Positions 1-6,559 of a DNA stretch of 6,589 bases are shown in pieces (the stretch's first letter is position 1; each line of letters opens with the position of its first letter). The notes beneath the pieces are model-generated. The model was not told the DNA's origin. It ran no database searches and worked only from the letters and a program-made list of their open reading frames with translations. Location: contig NZ_JARGYT010000068.1 of assembly GCF_034470605.1 (NCBI RefSeq), positions 1-6,589 of the forward strand, read 5' to 3'. The position numbers and the translations under genes are program-made. Origin of the DNA: Cyrtobacter comes. Lineage in GTDB: Bacteria > Pseudomonadota > Alphaproteobacteria > Rickettsiales > Midichloriaceae.

Positions 1-2
1 GG

Positions 3-1016
3 CAAGCAGCAAGGGCTGCAGAAGCAGAGAGGGCTGCAGCCCTGAAGGTTGAAGCAGCAAGGGTTGCAGAAGCAGAAGCTGCAGCCCTGAAGGCTGAAGT
101 AGAGAGGGTTGCATTATCTGAGATCTTTTATCAAATGCTTCATTATGAAAAGAATATGATTGATGATTTATCTATAAAACTGGAGTCTATGCGTATACAT
201 ACTATTGAATACTTAAATGCGCTAAATATAGATCGAGAATACCATGGTACGGTACTAAGTATACTTTTCGGTGAAATAAGTCGAATTGTCAATAATGTCT
301 TTGAAGGGATTGGGGTGAAAGAAGAACATCTAACCAATTTACTACAACTATTAGACGATTATGAAAAGAATGGGCTCGAAATTACTATAAATGCACTGAT
401 AGGATCAGCAACTATTTCATCCTCGCAGAATAAAATGGAATACAGATATAATACAGACAAAACATTTCAAGATTTTTATAATAAGTTTTTAAATATTACA
501 TATAACATTCTACAAGAGGCTAAACCATATGAAGTAAAAAGTGAGATTTTCCTTTATATGCAAGAATCAAAAATTGCTGTAGCTTTGGGAAAAGAATCTC
601 AAGATATTTATGATTTGAAATGCATGATAACCGCCCCAATAATGCACACACATATGAATAGCATGACAAGTGAAGAATCCATATTGGCAAAAAAGTTTTA
701 TAAGATTTTACTAAAATCGCTTCCATATCTTGATGACGAAAGCAGAAAGACATTAGAAAGTTTCCTAAATTCAGATAGTTATCTGAATTTATGTTTACGA
801 GTTTATATAGCTAATGATATAGAAGAATCTCCAGATAACAGGCAAGATGCAACTGCTAAGATAAAAGACACCTGCAGAAGCGGGGCGACCGTTGTAGATT
901 GGGCGCTCTCTAGGTATATGGAATCCACCCAAAACATTAATCAGGTTACTAAACTCACTATAAGCAATCTAAAAAAGAGCTGTGAAGATTTTATGGGGAC
1001 TAGTAGAGCAGTATAG
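3..1016 (+). CDS. Unrecognised protein with N-terminal Ala/Glu-rich coiled-coil repeats; 5' end outside window
   Basis: The frame is open from base 3 with no stop before TAG at 1014-1016, giving 337 visible residues. The first internal ATG (135) lies after the repeat, and the open frame upstream has strong coding character, so the true start is probably before the window. Visible residues 2-37 are charged, alanine-rich repeats (AARAAEAERAAALKVE, then AARVAEAEAAALKAE), typical of a long helical coiled coil. The remaining ~290 residues look mostly alpha-helical and soluble, rich in Ile, Leu, Asn, Lys and Ser. I see no membrane segment, no catalytic motif and no family I can name. The long predicted helix would suit a scaffold, an effector or a TolA-like linker, but nothing in the sequence decides this. 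The gene converges on glyS, with 230 bp between the stops. Confidence 0.8.
   Translation, partial: QAARAAEAERAAALKVEAARVAEAEAAALKAEVERVALSEIFYQMLHYEKNMIDDLSIKLESMRIHTIEYLNALNIDREYHGTVLSILFGEISRIVNNVFEGIGVKEEHLTNLLQLLDDYEKNGLEITINALIGSATISSSQNKMEYRYNTDKTFQDFYNKFLNITYNILQEAKPYEVKSEIFLYMQESKIAVALGKESQDIYDLKCMITAPIMHTHMNSMTSEESILAKKFYKILLKSLPYLDDESRKTLESFLNSDSYLNLCLRVYIANDIEESPDNRQDATAKIKDTCRSGATVVDWALSRYMESTQNINQVTKLTISNLKKSCEDFMGTSRAV
6..113 (+). repeat. Imperfect tandem repeat of 48/45 bp encoding coiled coil
   Basis: Unit 1 is 6-53 (16 codons), unit 2 is 54-98 (15 codons), and a partial third unit spans 99-113. Shared blocks include GCAGCAAGGG, TGCAGAAGCAGA and GCTGCAGCCCTGAAG. Unit 2 lacks one codon relative to unit 1, so the reading frame is kept. 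The array probably continues upstream of the window. It is much richer in G+C than the surrounding DNA, consistent with expansion of a short Ala/Glu/Arg module by slippage or recombination. Confidence 0.85.
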
Positions 1017-1090
1017 CTACCCAGGTTTATGTCATTATTTAAATATGGAGCTAAAACAAACCTTCTCTTTATTTTACAATATATCTAAGG

Positions 1091-1193
1091 CGGTATAGAA
1101 TGATTACATAAAAAGTAATTTTGTTAAACTTAGCCCAATGATAACCAAGGTGTTTTCAAATTAGTCATGTACCATTTTTATGACGCTTTAGCT
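1091..1193 (+). repeat. Dispersed intergenic repeat, copy A
   Basis: This copy matches bases 6192-6283 in the same orientation. Ungapped comparison of 1091-1139 with 6192-6240 gives 41 identities in 49 positions. After a less conserved stretch of different length (36 against 25 bases), 18 bases are identical: TTTTATGACGCTTTAGCT at 1176-1193 and 6266-6283. Weaker similarity may run on to about 1238. No open frame is shared by the two copies on the minus strand, where the best candidate frame has stops. The nature of the element is unknown; an old MITE or IS remnant, a genome-wide intergenic repeat, or a duplicated small RNA or regulatory segment are all possible. It lies between the stop of the upstream gene and the premature end of glyS. 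Confidence 0.7.
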
Positions 1194-1217
1194 ATAACTA
1201 ACACTTACGTGATAAAA
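1176..1217. repeat. Inverted repeat at the 3' side of repeat copy A
   Basis: TTTTATGACG (1176-1185) faces CGTGATAAAA (1208-1217); 9 of 10 positions pair, with one G-G mismatch and a 22-base loop. The flanking A and T bases would provide U-tracts on both strands. A weak bidirectional terminator between the two convergent genes is therefore possible, but the stem has few G-C pairs. The right arm is not preserved in copy B, which argues against the hairpin being the conserved function of the repeat. Confidence 0.35.
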
Positions 1218-1246
1218 TATAACAAAAAGCCAAGAAAATGGTATGT

Positions 1247-2767
1247 CTAACTCATATCTCTTTTACTATTAATAAACTCTATAACCTCTTCTAAAATACC
1301 AAAAGACTCAAGCCCTATATTTAAAGAAAATTTTTCCTCTATTCTTATAAAGCCAATGGCAGCTCTTCTTAATGCATATGGATCCTTAGACCCTGTTGGC
1401 TTTATTCCTATTCGAAACATATGGCACAGCGTATCTAACCTATCTGCCATTGCAAGAACTGCACCAATAAGTGTCTCTGGTAGCACATCTGATCTACCCC
1501 TTGGCATATAGTGCTCTTTTATTGCAAGGGCAACTTCATGATCTTCCCCTTGATGAATGGCATATATGCATCCCATTATACCCTGCAATTCAGGAAATTC
1601 GCCCACAACCTCTGTTGCTAAATCTAGCTTTGCTAGCTGAGCAGCCCTATCTACTTTTTGCGTATCTAGATCCAATTGTTTCGCAATAAGGCCGGCTAAT
1701 AATTTTGTTGATTCTGATTTTTCATATACCGAACCTATTTTTTCGTGAAATACCATTCTTTTAATCTCACTTATATTGGAATCCAATCCCTTTTTTAAAT
1801 CTTGATTAAAGAAAAATTCCGCATCATTGAGTCTTGCAGTTATAACTTTTTTTGTATTATGCATTATCTCCTCATTGTATTCCGTATTTATTACATGAGC
1901 AAAAAAAGATGCTAATAAGCCATCTGCATTTCTAAACATGAAGATTTTTTGATGATTCTTCAGAGAGGCTATTAAAATCTCTTCAGGGAGAAGCATATAC
2001 CTCCGCTCTATTTCACCGCACAGTACAGAAGGATATTCAGTAATTCCAACAATTTCCGCTATAAGCGCCTCATCTTCTATTAATTTTAGATTATTATCTT
2101 CTGCAAAATTATATAATTCATCAAGGATTTTAGACCTTCTTTTTAACTGATCAAATTCAACAAAGTTATTTCTAAGTTTTGATGCATAATCGCTAAATGA
2201 GATAACTTCAATGGATCTATTAGATAAGAATTTATGCCCAAAAGTAATATTATTAGATTTTATATGCCCAAATTGCAGATCTACTATATCTCCTTGCAAT
2301 AAACATAAGATATTCTTCAATGGCCTTATCCATTTTAGTGAATATCCTGCCCAATTCATGGATTTTGGCCATACTATATCTTTTAATGAATCTACAATTA
2401 TATTTGCAAGCTCGGTCTTCAAACAATCCTCACTATTAGCTTTTTTAATATAGTAAAATCCCTCAACTATTTCTAATTCATCAATAAGTGAGATGGAATG
2501 TTTTTTCATAAATGCACTAATATGAGCCTGAGGAGCTTGAACTTTTGGCCCCTTTATCATTTCATCTTTTTTTTGAATCGTATCCGGCAAGTTGTTTAGC
2601 ACTATAACTATACGCGTAGGTGTATGATAAAACATACCGCTTACTACCACCCCAGCCTTATCTTTTAGCCTATCTACTATAGAGGAAAAGAGCGTCTGCG
2701 CCCCTTTTTCTTGAGCTAATGCAGGAACTTCTTCACTATATATTTCAAGCAATAATTCTTTCATCAT
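1247..2767 (-). CDS. glyS: Glycyl-tRNA synthetase beta subunit, C-terminally truncated
   Basis: GlyS is the large subunit of the bacterial alpha2beta2 glycyl-tRNA synthetase, which charges tRNA-Gly in the cytoplasm; the catalytic alpha subunit GlyQ is not in this window. The N terminus MMKELLLEIYSEEVPA is typical. Family blocks follow in order: WPKSMNWA (133-140), WIRPL (146-150), ARLNDAEFFFNQD (311-323), EFPELQGIMG (390-399), then MADRLD and KPTGSKDPYALRR (456-468) of the HD-like region. The ATG overlaps the ychF stop (ATGA), which sets the start and suggests translational coupling. A weak TAGG lies upstream. The protein is 506 residues, whereas family members are usually about 660-700. It stops at EFINSKRDMS, where homologues enter the C-terminal helical DALR anticodon-binding domain. 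Only 230 bp separate this stop from the next gene, and I found no continuation in another frame. Identity is certain; whether the protein is functional is not. Confidence 0.93.
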   Translation of the reverse strand: MMKELLLEIYSEEVPALAQEKGAQTLFSSIVDRLKDKAGVVVSGMFYHTPTRIVIVLNNLPDTIQKKDEMIKGPKVQAPQAHISAFMKKHSISLIDELEIVEGFYYIKKANSEDCLKTELANIIVDSLKDIVWPKSMNWAGYSLKWIRPLKNILCLLQGDIVDLQFGHIKSNNITFGHKFLSNRSIEVISFSDYASKLRNNFVEFDQLKRRSKILDELYNFAEDNNLKLIEDEALIAEIVGITEYPSVLCGEIERRYMLLPEEILIASLKNHQKIFMFRNADGLLASFFAHVINTEYNEEIMHNTKKVITARLNDAEFFFNQDLKKGLDSNISEIKRMVFHEKIGSVYEKSESTKLLAGLIAKQLDLDTQKVDRAAQLAKLDLATEVVGEFPELQGIMGCIYAIHQGEDHEVALAIKEHYMPRGRSDVLPETLIGAVLAMADRLDTLCHMFRIGIKPTGSKDPYALRRAAIGFIRIEEKFSLNIGLESFGILEEVIEFINSKRDMS

Positions 2768-3852
2768 ACATTAAACCTAAAATGCACCACATCACCATCT
2801 TTCATTATATAATCTCTACCCTCAAGCCTTGATTTTCCAGCCGCCTTAATCTCAGCCTCGCTTGCATAACTTATGTAATCTTCATAACCTATCACCTCTG
2901 CACGTATAAACCCTTTCTCAAAATCTGTATGTATGCATCCCGCAGCTTTTGGTGCATTGATTCCATTTTCAATAGACCAAGCCCTAGCTTCCTTAGGCCC
3001 AATAGTAAAGAACGTTATAAGATCAAGGGTGTCATAAGCAAGCCTTATCAACTTATTTAATCCACTGTCTTTAATTCCGTACTGCTCCATAAACCATTTC
3101 TTTTCTTCCTCATCTGTCATATTAGCAATATCTTGTTCTATTTTTGCAGATAGCACTATACTGGTATTATTTACGAATTCATTAAATTGCCTTGAAAAAT
3201 CATTCCCACTGACGCATTCAGATTCATTAACATTACAGACATATAATTCTTTTTTACTACTAAGAAGCTGAAAAGAGTTTATTATTGCGCTATTTTCCTC
3301 GTTCATAATAGAAGAAACTGGGTTACCAGCTGATAGAGTCTGTATTAAACTCTCAGCCACCTTTAATATAGCCACAGCTTCCTTATCTTGCCTTGCCATC
3401 TTTGTAAGTTTTGGAATCCGTTTTTCAAGACTTTCTATATCAGCAAGCATAAACTCCATCCTTAATATTTGCAAATCTTCAATTGGATTTACTCTGCCCT
3501 CAACATGAGTTACATTTTCATCATGAAAACATCTTAACACGTATATTATACAATCAACTTCCCTTATATGTGAAAGAAACTTATTGCCTAAACCCTCACC
3601 TTTACTAGCCCCTTTTACGAGACCCGCTATATCTACAAATTCAACATGAGTTGAAATTATTTTTTGAGAACCTGCAATTTTAGCCAACCTATGCAACCTT
3701 TCATCAGGAACAGAAACTACTGCAATATTTGGCTCTATTGTGCAGAATGGGTAATTTTCAGCAGCAGCAGATAAGCTATTTGTTAGCGCATTAAATAAAG
3801 TAGATTTCCCAACATTGGGAAGACCAACTATGCCATACTTTTTTATGCTCAC
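2764..3852 (-). CDS. ychF: Redox-regulated ribosome-associated P-loop NTPase YchF (OLA1/Obg family)
   Basis: This is a full-length 362-residue YchF (E. coli homologue about 363). Visible motifs are the P-loop GLPNVGKST (10-18), the switch II block DIAGL (74-78) with the Obg-family glycine-rich stretch GASKGEGLGNKFL just after, and NVNE (207-210) in place of the NKxD guanine-specificity motif. That substitution is the YchF hallmark, and known members prefer ATP. The last ~85 residues, starting near DLITFFTIGPKEARAWS, form the TGS domain, with CIHTDFEKGFIRAEV and the terminal DGDVVHFRF blocks. Family members bind ribosomes and act in translation and stress responses. The start is GTG (3852-3850), 7 bases after the pth stop and without a clear Shine-Dalgarno sequence, so coupling to pth is likely. 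The 3' end overlaps glyS by 4 bases. Confidence 0.97.
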   Translation of the reverse strand: MSIKKYGIVGLPNVGKSTLFNALTNSLSAAAENYPFCTIEPNIAVVSVPDERLHRLAKIAGSQKIISTHVEFVDIAGLVKGASKGEGLGNKFLSHIREVDCIIYVLRCFHDENVTHVEGRVNPIEDLQILRMEFMLADIESLEKRIPKLTKMARQDKEAVAILKVAESLIQTLSAGNPVSSIMNEENSAIINSFQLLSSKKELYVCNVNESECVSGNDFSRQFNEFVNNTSIVLSAKIEQDIANMTDEEEKKWFMEQYGIKDSGLNKLIRLAYDTLDLITFFTIGPKEARAWSIENGINAPKAAGCIHTDFEKGFIRAEVIGYEDYISYASEAEIKAAGKSRLEGRDYIMKDGDVVHFRFNV

Positions 3853-3859
3853 AATATTT

Positions 3860-4411
3860 TTATTTAATAGAATTAAGAAATTTATCTTTATTACCCAAGA
3901 GAGCCAAATCTATATTTTTAGATATCTTTTGCAACACGCCAGATATAACAGATATCTGTTCTTCGGTAAATTTACTCAGCACATAATTTGATATATCCGC
4001 AAATTTAGGTTTTGATATACCAATTCTAAGTCTCCAATAATCAATACCAACATGTGCATCTATGGATTTTATACCATTATGCCCAGCGCTTCCCCCGGCA
4101 AATTTAAACTTTGCTTTACCACACTCAATATCCATATCATCATAAATTACAAGAATATTTTGCAATGGTATTTTATAGAACGAAACAAATTCGCTAACAG
4201 CTATACCAGAATTATTCATATATGTTAACGGTTTCAACAGTGATATTTTCTGTGTATTTATAGTGCCGCTACTTATAAGGGATTTTTTCCGCACCTTAAA
4301 TTCATCAAACTCATATTCTCTGTGAATAAGATCAACAGCAGCAAACCCGATGTTATGTCTGGTATCACTATACTTCTCACCTATATTGCCTAACCCAACT
4401 ATTAAATACAC
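3860..4411 (-). CDS. pth: Peptidyl-tRNA hydrolase
   Basis: Pth cleaves the ester bond of peptidyl-tRNAs that drop off the ribosome, freeing the tRNA for reuse in the cytoplasm. The 183 residues cover the whole family fold (E. coli 194). Expected active-site residues are present: N9 and Y14 in GLGNIGEKY, the catalytic base H19 in TRHNIGF, N66 in YMNNSG, D91 in DDMD, and H111/N112 in GHNG. The start is GTG at 4411-4409. An in-frame TAA lies two codons upstream (4417-4415), so no longer form is possible, and the next residues YLIVGLGN match the family N terminus. No convincing Shine-Dalgarno sequence precedes it. It is the first gene of the pth-ychF-glyS cluster; pth next to ychF is a common bacterial arrangement. 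Confidence 0.97.
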   Translation of the reverse strand: MYLIVGLGNIGEKYSDTRHNIGFAAVDLIHREYEFDEFKVRKKSLISSGTINTQKISLLKPLTYMNNSGIAVSEFVSFYKIPLQNILVIYDDMDIECGKAKFKFAGGSAGHNGIKSIDAHVGIDYWRLRIGISKPKFADISNYVLSKFTEEQISVISGVLQKISKNIDLALLGNKDKFLNSIK

Positions 4412-4427
4412 TTTTTAAAGAATCGAT

Positions 4428-4456
4428 TTGTAATTAAATGTTGAAGGCTATATAAC
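4428..4456 (+). promoter_or_regulatory. Possible sigma70-type promoter for rnd-xerD
   Basis: TTGTAA (4428-4433) and TATAAC (4451-4456) are separated by 17 bases, which would place transcription start near 4463 and give a leader of about 30 bases before the rnd ATG. The region is AT-rich, so chance matches are common and the call is weak. The same 80-bp spacer must also hold the promoter of the divergent pth cluster. On the minus strand I see only a poor candidate around TATATA. Confidence 0.3.
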
Positions 4457-4463
4457 CTTAAAA

Positions 4464-4477
4464 TTAATTAACGTTAA
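4464..4477. repeat. Overlapping short palindromes in the divergent spacer
   Basis: TTAATTAA (4464-4471) and TTAACGTTAA (4468-4477) are both perfect palindromes and share four bases. They sit between the divergent pth and rnd starts, just downstream of the possible rnd promoter, where an operator could lie. In DNA this AT-rich such palindromes can also arise by chance. Confidence 0.3.
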
Positions 4478-4491
4478 ATAATTTTTATATA

Positions 4492-5103
4492 ATGAGGCTT
4501 AGCTACCATACATATGATATACCAAAGAACATAGAGATTAAAGGCAGCATCGCTATAGATACTGAAGCGATGGGTCTGAATTATACAAGGGATAGATTGT
4601 GTGTTGTGCAGCTTTGCGATGCAAATGGTAATGTTCATATAGTTCATTTCCCTGATCCTAAATATGATTCACCAGTTTTAAAATCACTTTTAGAAGATGA
4701 GTCTAGATTAAAGATATTTCATTTCGCAAGGTTTGATGTTGGTATAATATATAAATACCTTAATACAGAAACCAAGAATATATATTGTACAAAGATAGCA
4801 TCAAGGCTTTCAAGGACTTATACTGATTCTCATAGTTTAAGAGAATTATGTCAGGTACTGTTAGGTGTAAGGATATCAAAGCAGCAGCAAACCTCTGATT
4901 GGGGTTCGGATATTTTAACTAGCGAACAAATAGATTACGCAGCTAATGATGTGCTGCATTTACATAATATTAAAGGCGAGTTGGATAAATTACTAAAAAG
5001 GGAGGGTAGAAGTATCATTGCAAAGAAGTGTTTTGAAGCTGTGGTAACTAGAGCAATACTTGATGTTATGGGATGGGATTCTGTAGATATATTTGCACAT
5101 TAA
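4492..5103 (+). CDS. rnd: Ribonuclease D, short form (DEDDy 3'-5' exonuclease)
   Basis: RNase D trims the 3' ends of tRNA precursors and other stable RNAs. All DEDDy exonuclease residues are visible: D23 and E25 in IAIDTEAMGL (Exo I), D82 in FHFARFDVGII (Exo II), and Y149 with D153 in YAANDVLHLHNI (Exo III). At 203 residues it is only the exonuclease domain. The HRDC domains of E. coli RNase D (375 residues) are absent, as is usual for the short alphaproteobacterial form, so this is not a truncation. The ATG is preceded by an AT-only stretch with no Shine-Dalgarno sequence. The N terminus MRLSYHTYDIP begins just before the first strand, leaving little room for another start. It is followed by xerD after 12 bases, so the two are probably cotranscribed. 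Confidence 0.9.
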   Translation: MRLSYHTYDIPKNIEIKGSIAIDTEAMGLNYTRDRLCVVQLCDANGNVHIVHFPDPKYDSPVLKSLLEDESRLKIFHFARFDVGIIYKYLNTETKNIYCTKIASRLSRTYTDSHSLRELCQVLLGVRISKQQQTSDWGSDILTSEQIDYAANDVLHLHNIKGELDKLLKREGRSIIAKKCFEAVVTRAILDVMGWDSVDIFAH

Positions 5104-5115
5104 ATATAGTAGGCT

Positions 5116-6084
5116 ATGGAGAGGGTTAAGATATCTGCTCATGATTATAACCTATTATTGCTAAATAATTTTCGTGAAATGATGCTATCTGAGCGTTTTG
5201 CATCACAACATACTGTAGTTGCCTATGAATCTGATATTGAGCATTTTTTATGCTATATAAAAAATCTAAATAAACATTTAAAAGATGTTATATTTTTTGA
5301 AATAGAGAAATACATATCAAGTATTTCATGCCTACATCCAAGAAGTATCTCTAGAAAAATATCGGCAATAAAACAATTCTTCTTGTTTCTTGTTTCTGAT
5401 GGTATATGTAAATTAAATCCAACATCTGGAATAGAGTCTCCTAAAAAGCCCGTTTCATTGCCGAAAGCACTTTCAAGAGTGAGTATAGAAAAGCTCCTTG
5501 AATGTGCTAAGAAAGATATTTCGGAAAGCGGTATAAGAACAAATGCAATAATACAGATTCTTTACTCAACAGGTATGAGGGTTTCAGAACTGTTATCGTT
5601 AAATCTAAATTCCGTACAAAAGACCATTGTAAATTCAAAAGAGGTTAGATGTACTGTGATAAAAGGAAAAGGAGAGAAAGAAAGAATAGCATTATTACAT
5701 GAAGAGGCATGCGAAGCATTAGATAGTTATATATTAATCAGAAAGCAATTTATAAATGGTCAAACCTCAAGATTTCTATTTGCCTCCACTAACAAAAAGG
5801 GGAAGGCCACACAACTTACAAGACAAAGAGTCGGGCAAATATTTAAGGAACTTGCACTAAAGACAGGTATTGATCCTTCAATAGTATCACCGCATAAAAT
5901 AAGACACTCTTTTGCTACCCATATGTTAAAGAATGGTGCAAATATAAGAATAGTACAGGAAATGCTAGGGCATTCTGATATTTCATCAACACAAATATAT
6001 ATTAAGACTACTAATAAGGAATCTACAGATCTTGTTTTTGATAAACATCCACTTTCAAAAATTACTAAGCTCAATAATACATAA
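5116..6084 (+). CDS. xerD: Tyrosine site-specific recombinase, XerD type
   Basis: XerD works with XerC and FtsK to resolve chromosome dimers at the dif site near the terminus. Residues ~12-105 form the SAM-like core-binding domain, and ~120-310 the catalytic domain. The full catalytic set is present: R155 in STGMRVSELL, K185 in KGKGEKER, H260 and R263 in SPHKIRHSFATH, H286 in LGHSDIS, and the nucleophile Y295 in TQIYIK. The 322-residue length is slightly above the usual ~300. The C-terminal HPLSK resembles the HPL tail of XerD rather than XerC, and the location next to housekeeping genes supports a chromosomal Xer protein rather than a phage integrase. The ATG lies 12 bases after rnd; an AGTAGG just upstream is too close to be a good ribosome site. 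XerC remains a lesser possibility. Confidence 0.88.
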   Translation: MERVKISAHDYNLLLLNNFREMMLSERFASQHTVVAYESDIEHFLCYIKNLNKHLKDVIFFEIEKYISSISCLHPRSISRKISAIKQFFLFLVSDGICKLNPTSGIESPKKPVSLPKALSRVSIEKLLECAKKDISESGIRTNAIIQILYSTGMRVSELLSLNLNSVQKTIVNSKEVRCTVIKGKGEKERIALLHEEACEALDSYILIRKQFINGQTSRFLFASTNKKGKATQLTRQRVGQIFKELALKTGIDPSIVSPHKIRHSFATHMLKNGANIRIVQEMLGHSDISSTQIYIKTTNKESTDLVFDKHPLSKITKLNNT

Positions 6085-6125
6085 TTATGGCAAAAAGATT
6101 AAGGTGCGGTACCAATATTTCAATT

Positions 6126-6142
6126 CTATATATCATATATAG
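6126..6142. repeat. AT-only perfect inverted repeat after xerD
   Basis: CTATATATCATATATAG has 8-base perfect arms around a single central base. It lies 41 bases after the xerD stop. A transcription end signal is conceivable, but there is no GC stem and no following T-run, so it does not qualify as a standard intrinsic terminator. Confidence 0.35.
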
Positions 6143-6191
6143 ATCTTGCTCACTTAATAAATACGGTTAGTAGTGTTCAGTATAGCTATAG

Positions 6192-6283
6192 CAGTATAAA
6201 ATGATTACATCAAAGGTAATTTGATTAAACTTAACTCAATTAAAGTATTTACAAGATTAACACTATTTTATGACGCTTTAGCT
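6192..6283 (+). repeat. Dispersed intergenic repeat, copy B
   Basis: This is the partner of 1091-1193, in the same orientation about 5.1 kb away. The left block (6192-6240) is 84% identical, ungapped, to 1091-1139. The right block contains the identical 18-mer TTTTATGACGCTTTAGCT at 6266-6283. The middle is 11 bases shorter than in copy A. Here the element sits between two plus-strand genes, whereas copy A sits between convergent genes, so a function tied to one particular neighbour is unlikely. Confidence 0.7.
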
Positions 6284-6546
6284 GTATTAATTTAAGTTTA
6301 GTGAAAAAGCTACCGCCACAAGATAAATCAAGAAAAGATTAACAAATATCAGGAAAATACTGCTTTTAACCATCAATTATGTTCTTTAATAATGATCAAA
6401 GTTATATCTCTTATAGCGAACAGTAATTCTCTTGTGTTGTGTTCTTATAGGGAATTTGTTACCATGCGGTCAGAAGGGTTTTTTATTTTCTTAGGCACTG
6501 TTAACAAAGGTTTTGCCAAATAATGGAAAAGATGCAATATTATATT

Positions 6547-6551
6547 GGAGG
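6547..6551 (+). promoter_or_regulatory. Strong Shine-Dalgarno sequence GGAGG
   Basis: GGAGG lies 8 bases before the ATG at 6560, which is ideal spacing and near-perfect anti-16S complementarity. No other gene start in this window has a comparable site, so it sets the start of the following gene and suggests efficient independent translation. Confidence 0.75.
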
Positions 6552-6559
6552 CGATAAAT

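Larger units (their letters stand above)
6085..6559. other. 475-bp intergenic region with no convincing gene
   Basis: This spacer separates xerD from the gene starting at 6560. It contains an AT-only hairpin (6126-6142), a 10-bp palindrome TATAGCTATA (6181-6190), the second copy of the dispersed repeat (6192-6283), and a ribosome binding site at its end. I found no tRNA-like T-loop, no rho-independent terminator with a GC stem, and no ORF of useful length with a start signal. Bases 6285-6540 are otherwise featureless to me. They probably include the promoter of the next gene, but no -35/-10 pair stands out. Confidence 0.6.

Noticed and set aside
143..337. Short antisense frame opposite the coiled-coil gene
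   Set aside because: No start signal, low-complexity Ser/Ile composition, and fully covered by a better plus-strand gene; the same applies to the antisense frame at 520-753.
1091..1139. Repeat as an eroded protein-coding remnant (minus-strand frame KFNKITFYVIILY against KFNQITFDVIILY)
   Set aside because: Several differences between the copies are synonymous in this frame, which was tempting, but the frame is closed by stops immediately upstream in copy B and shortly upstream in copy A.
1471..1689. Plus-strand frame opposite glyS
   Set aside because: It mirrors conserved GlyS codons on the other strand and has no ribosome site; the same applies to 2211-2453, and to the frame at 5760-6074 opposite xerD.
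6376..6395. Possible dif site (ATTATGTTCTTTAAT) near xerD
   Set aside because: It resembles a XerD-binding arm only in TTATGTT; no matching XerC arm lies six bases upstream, and dif is not normally located beside xerD.
6436..6489. Promoter or terminator around TTGTGT, TATAGG and the T-run after GAAGGG
   Set aside because: Spacing between candidate -35 and -10 hexamers is wrong, and no GC stem precedes the T-run.
6494..6517. GGCACTGTTAACAAAGG resembling an IS6/IS26-type terminal sequence
   Set aside because: Only the first nine or so bases resemble the GGCACTGTTGCAAA type of end, and there is no transposase, partner inverted repeat or target duplication in view.
6464..6523. Small ORF of 19 codons (MRSEGFFIFLGTVNKGFAK)
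   Set aside because: No Shine-Dalgarno sequence, very short, and no recognisable similarity; AT-rich spacers produce such frames by chance.
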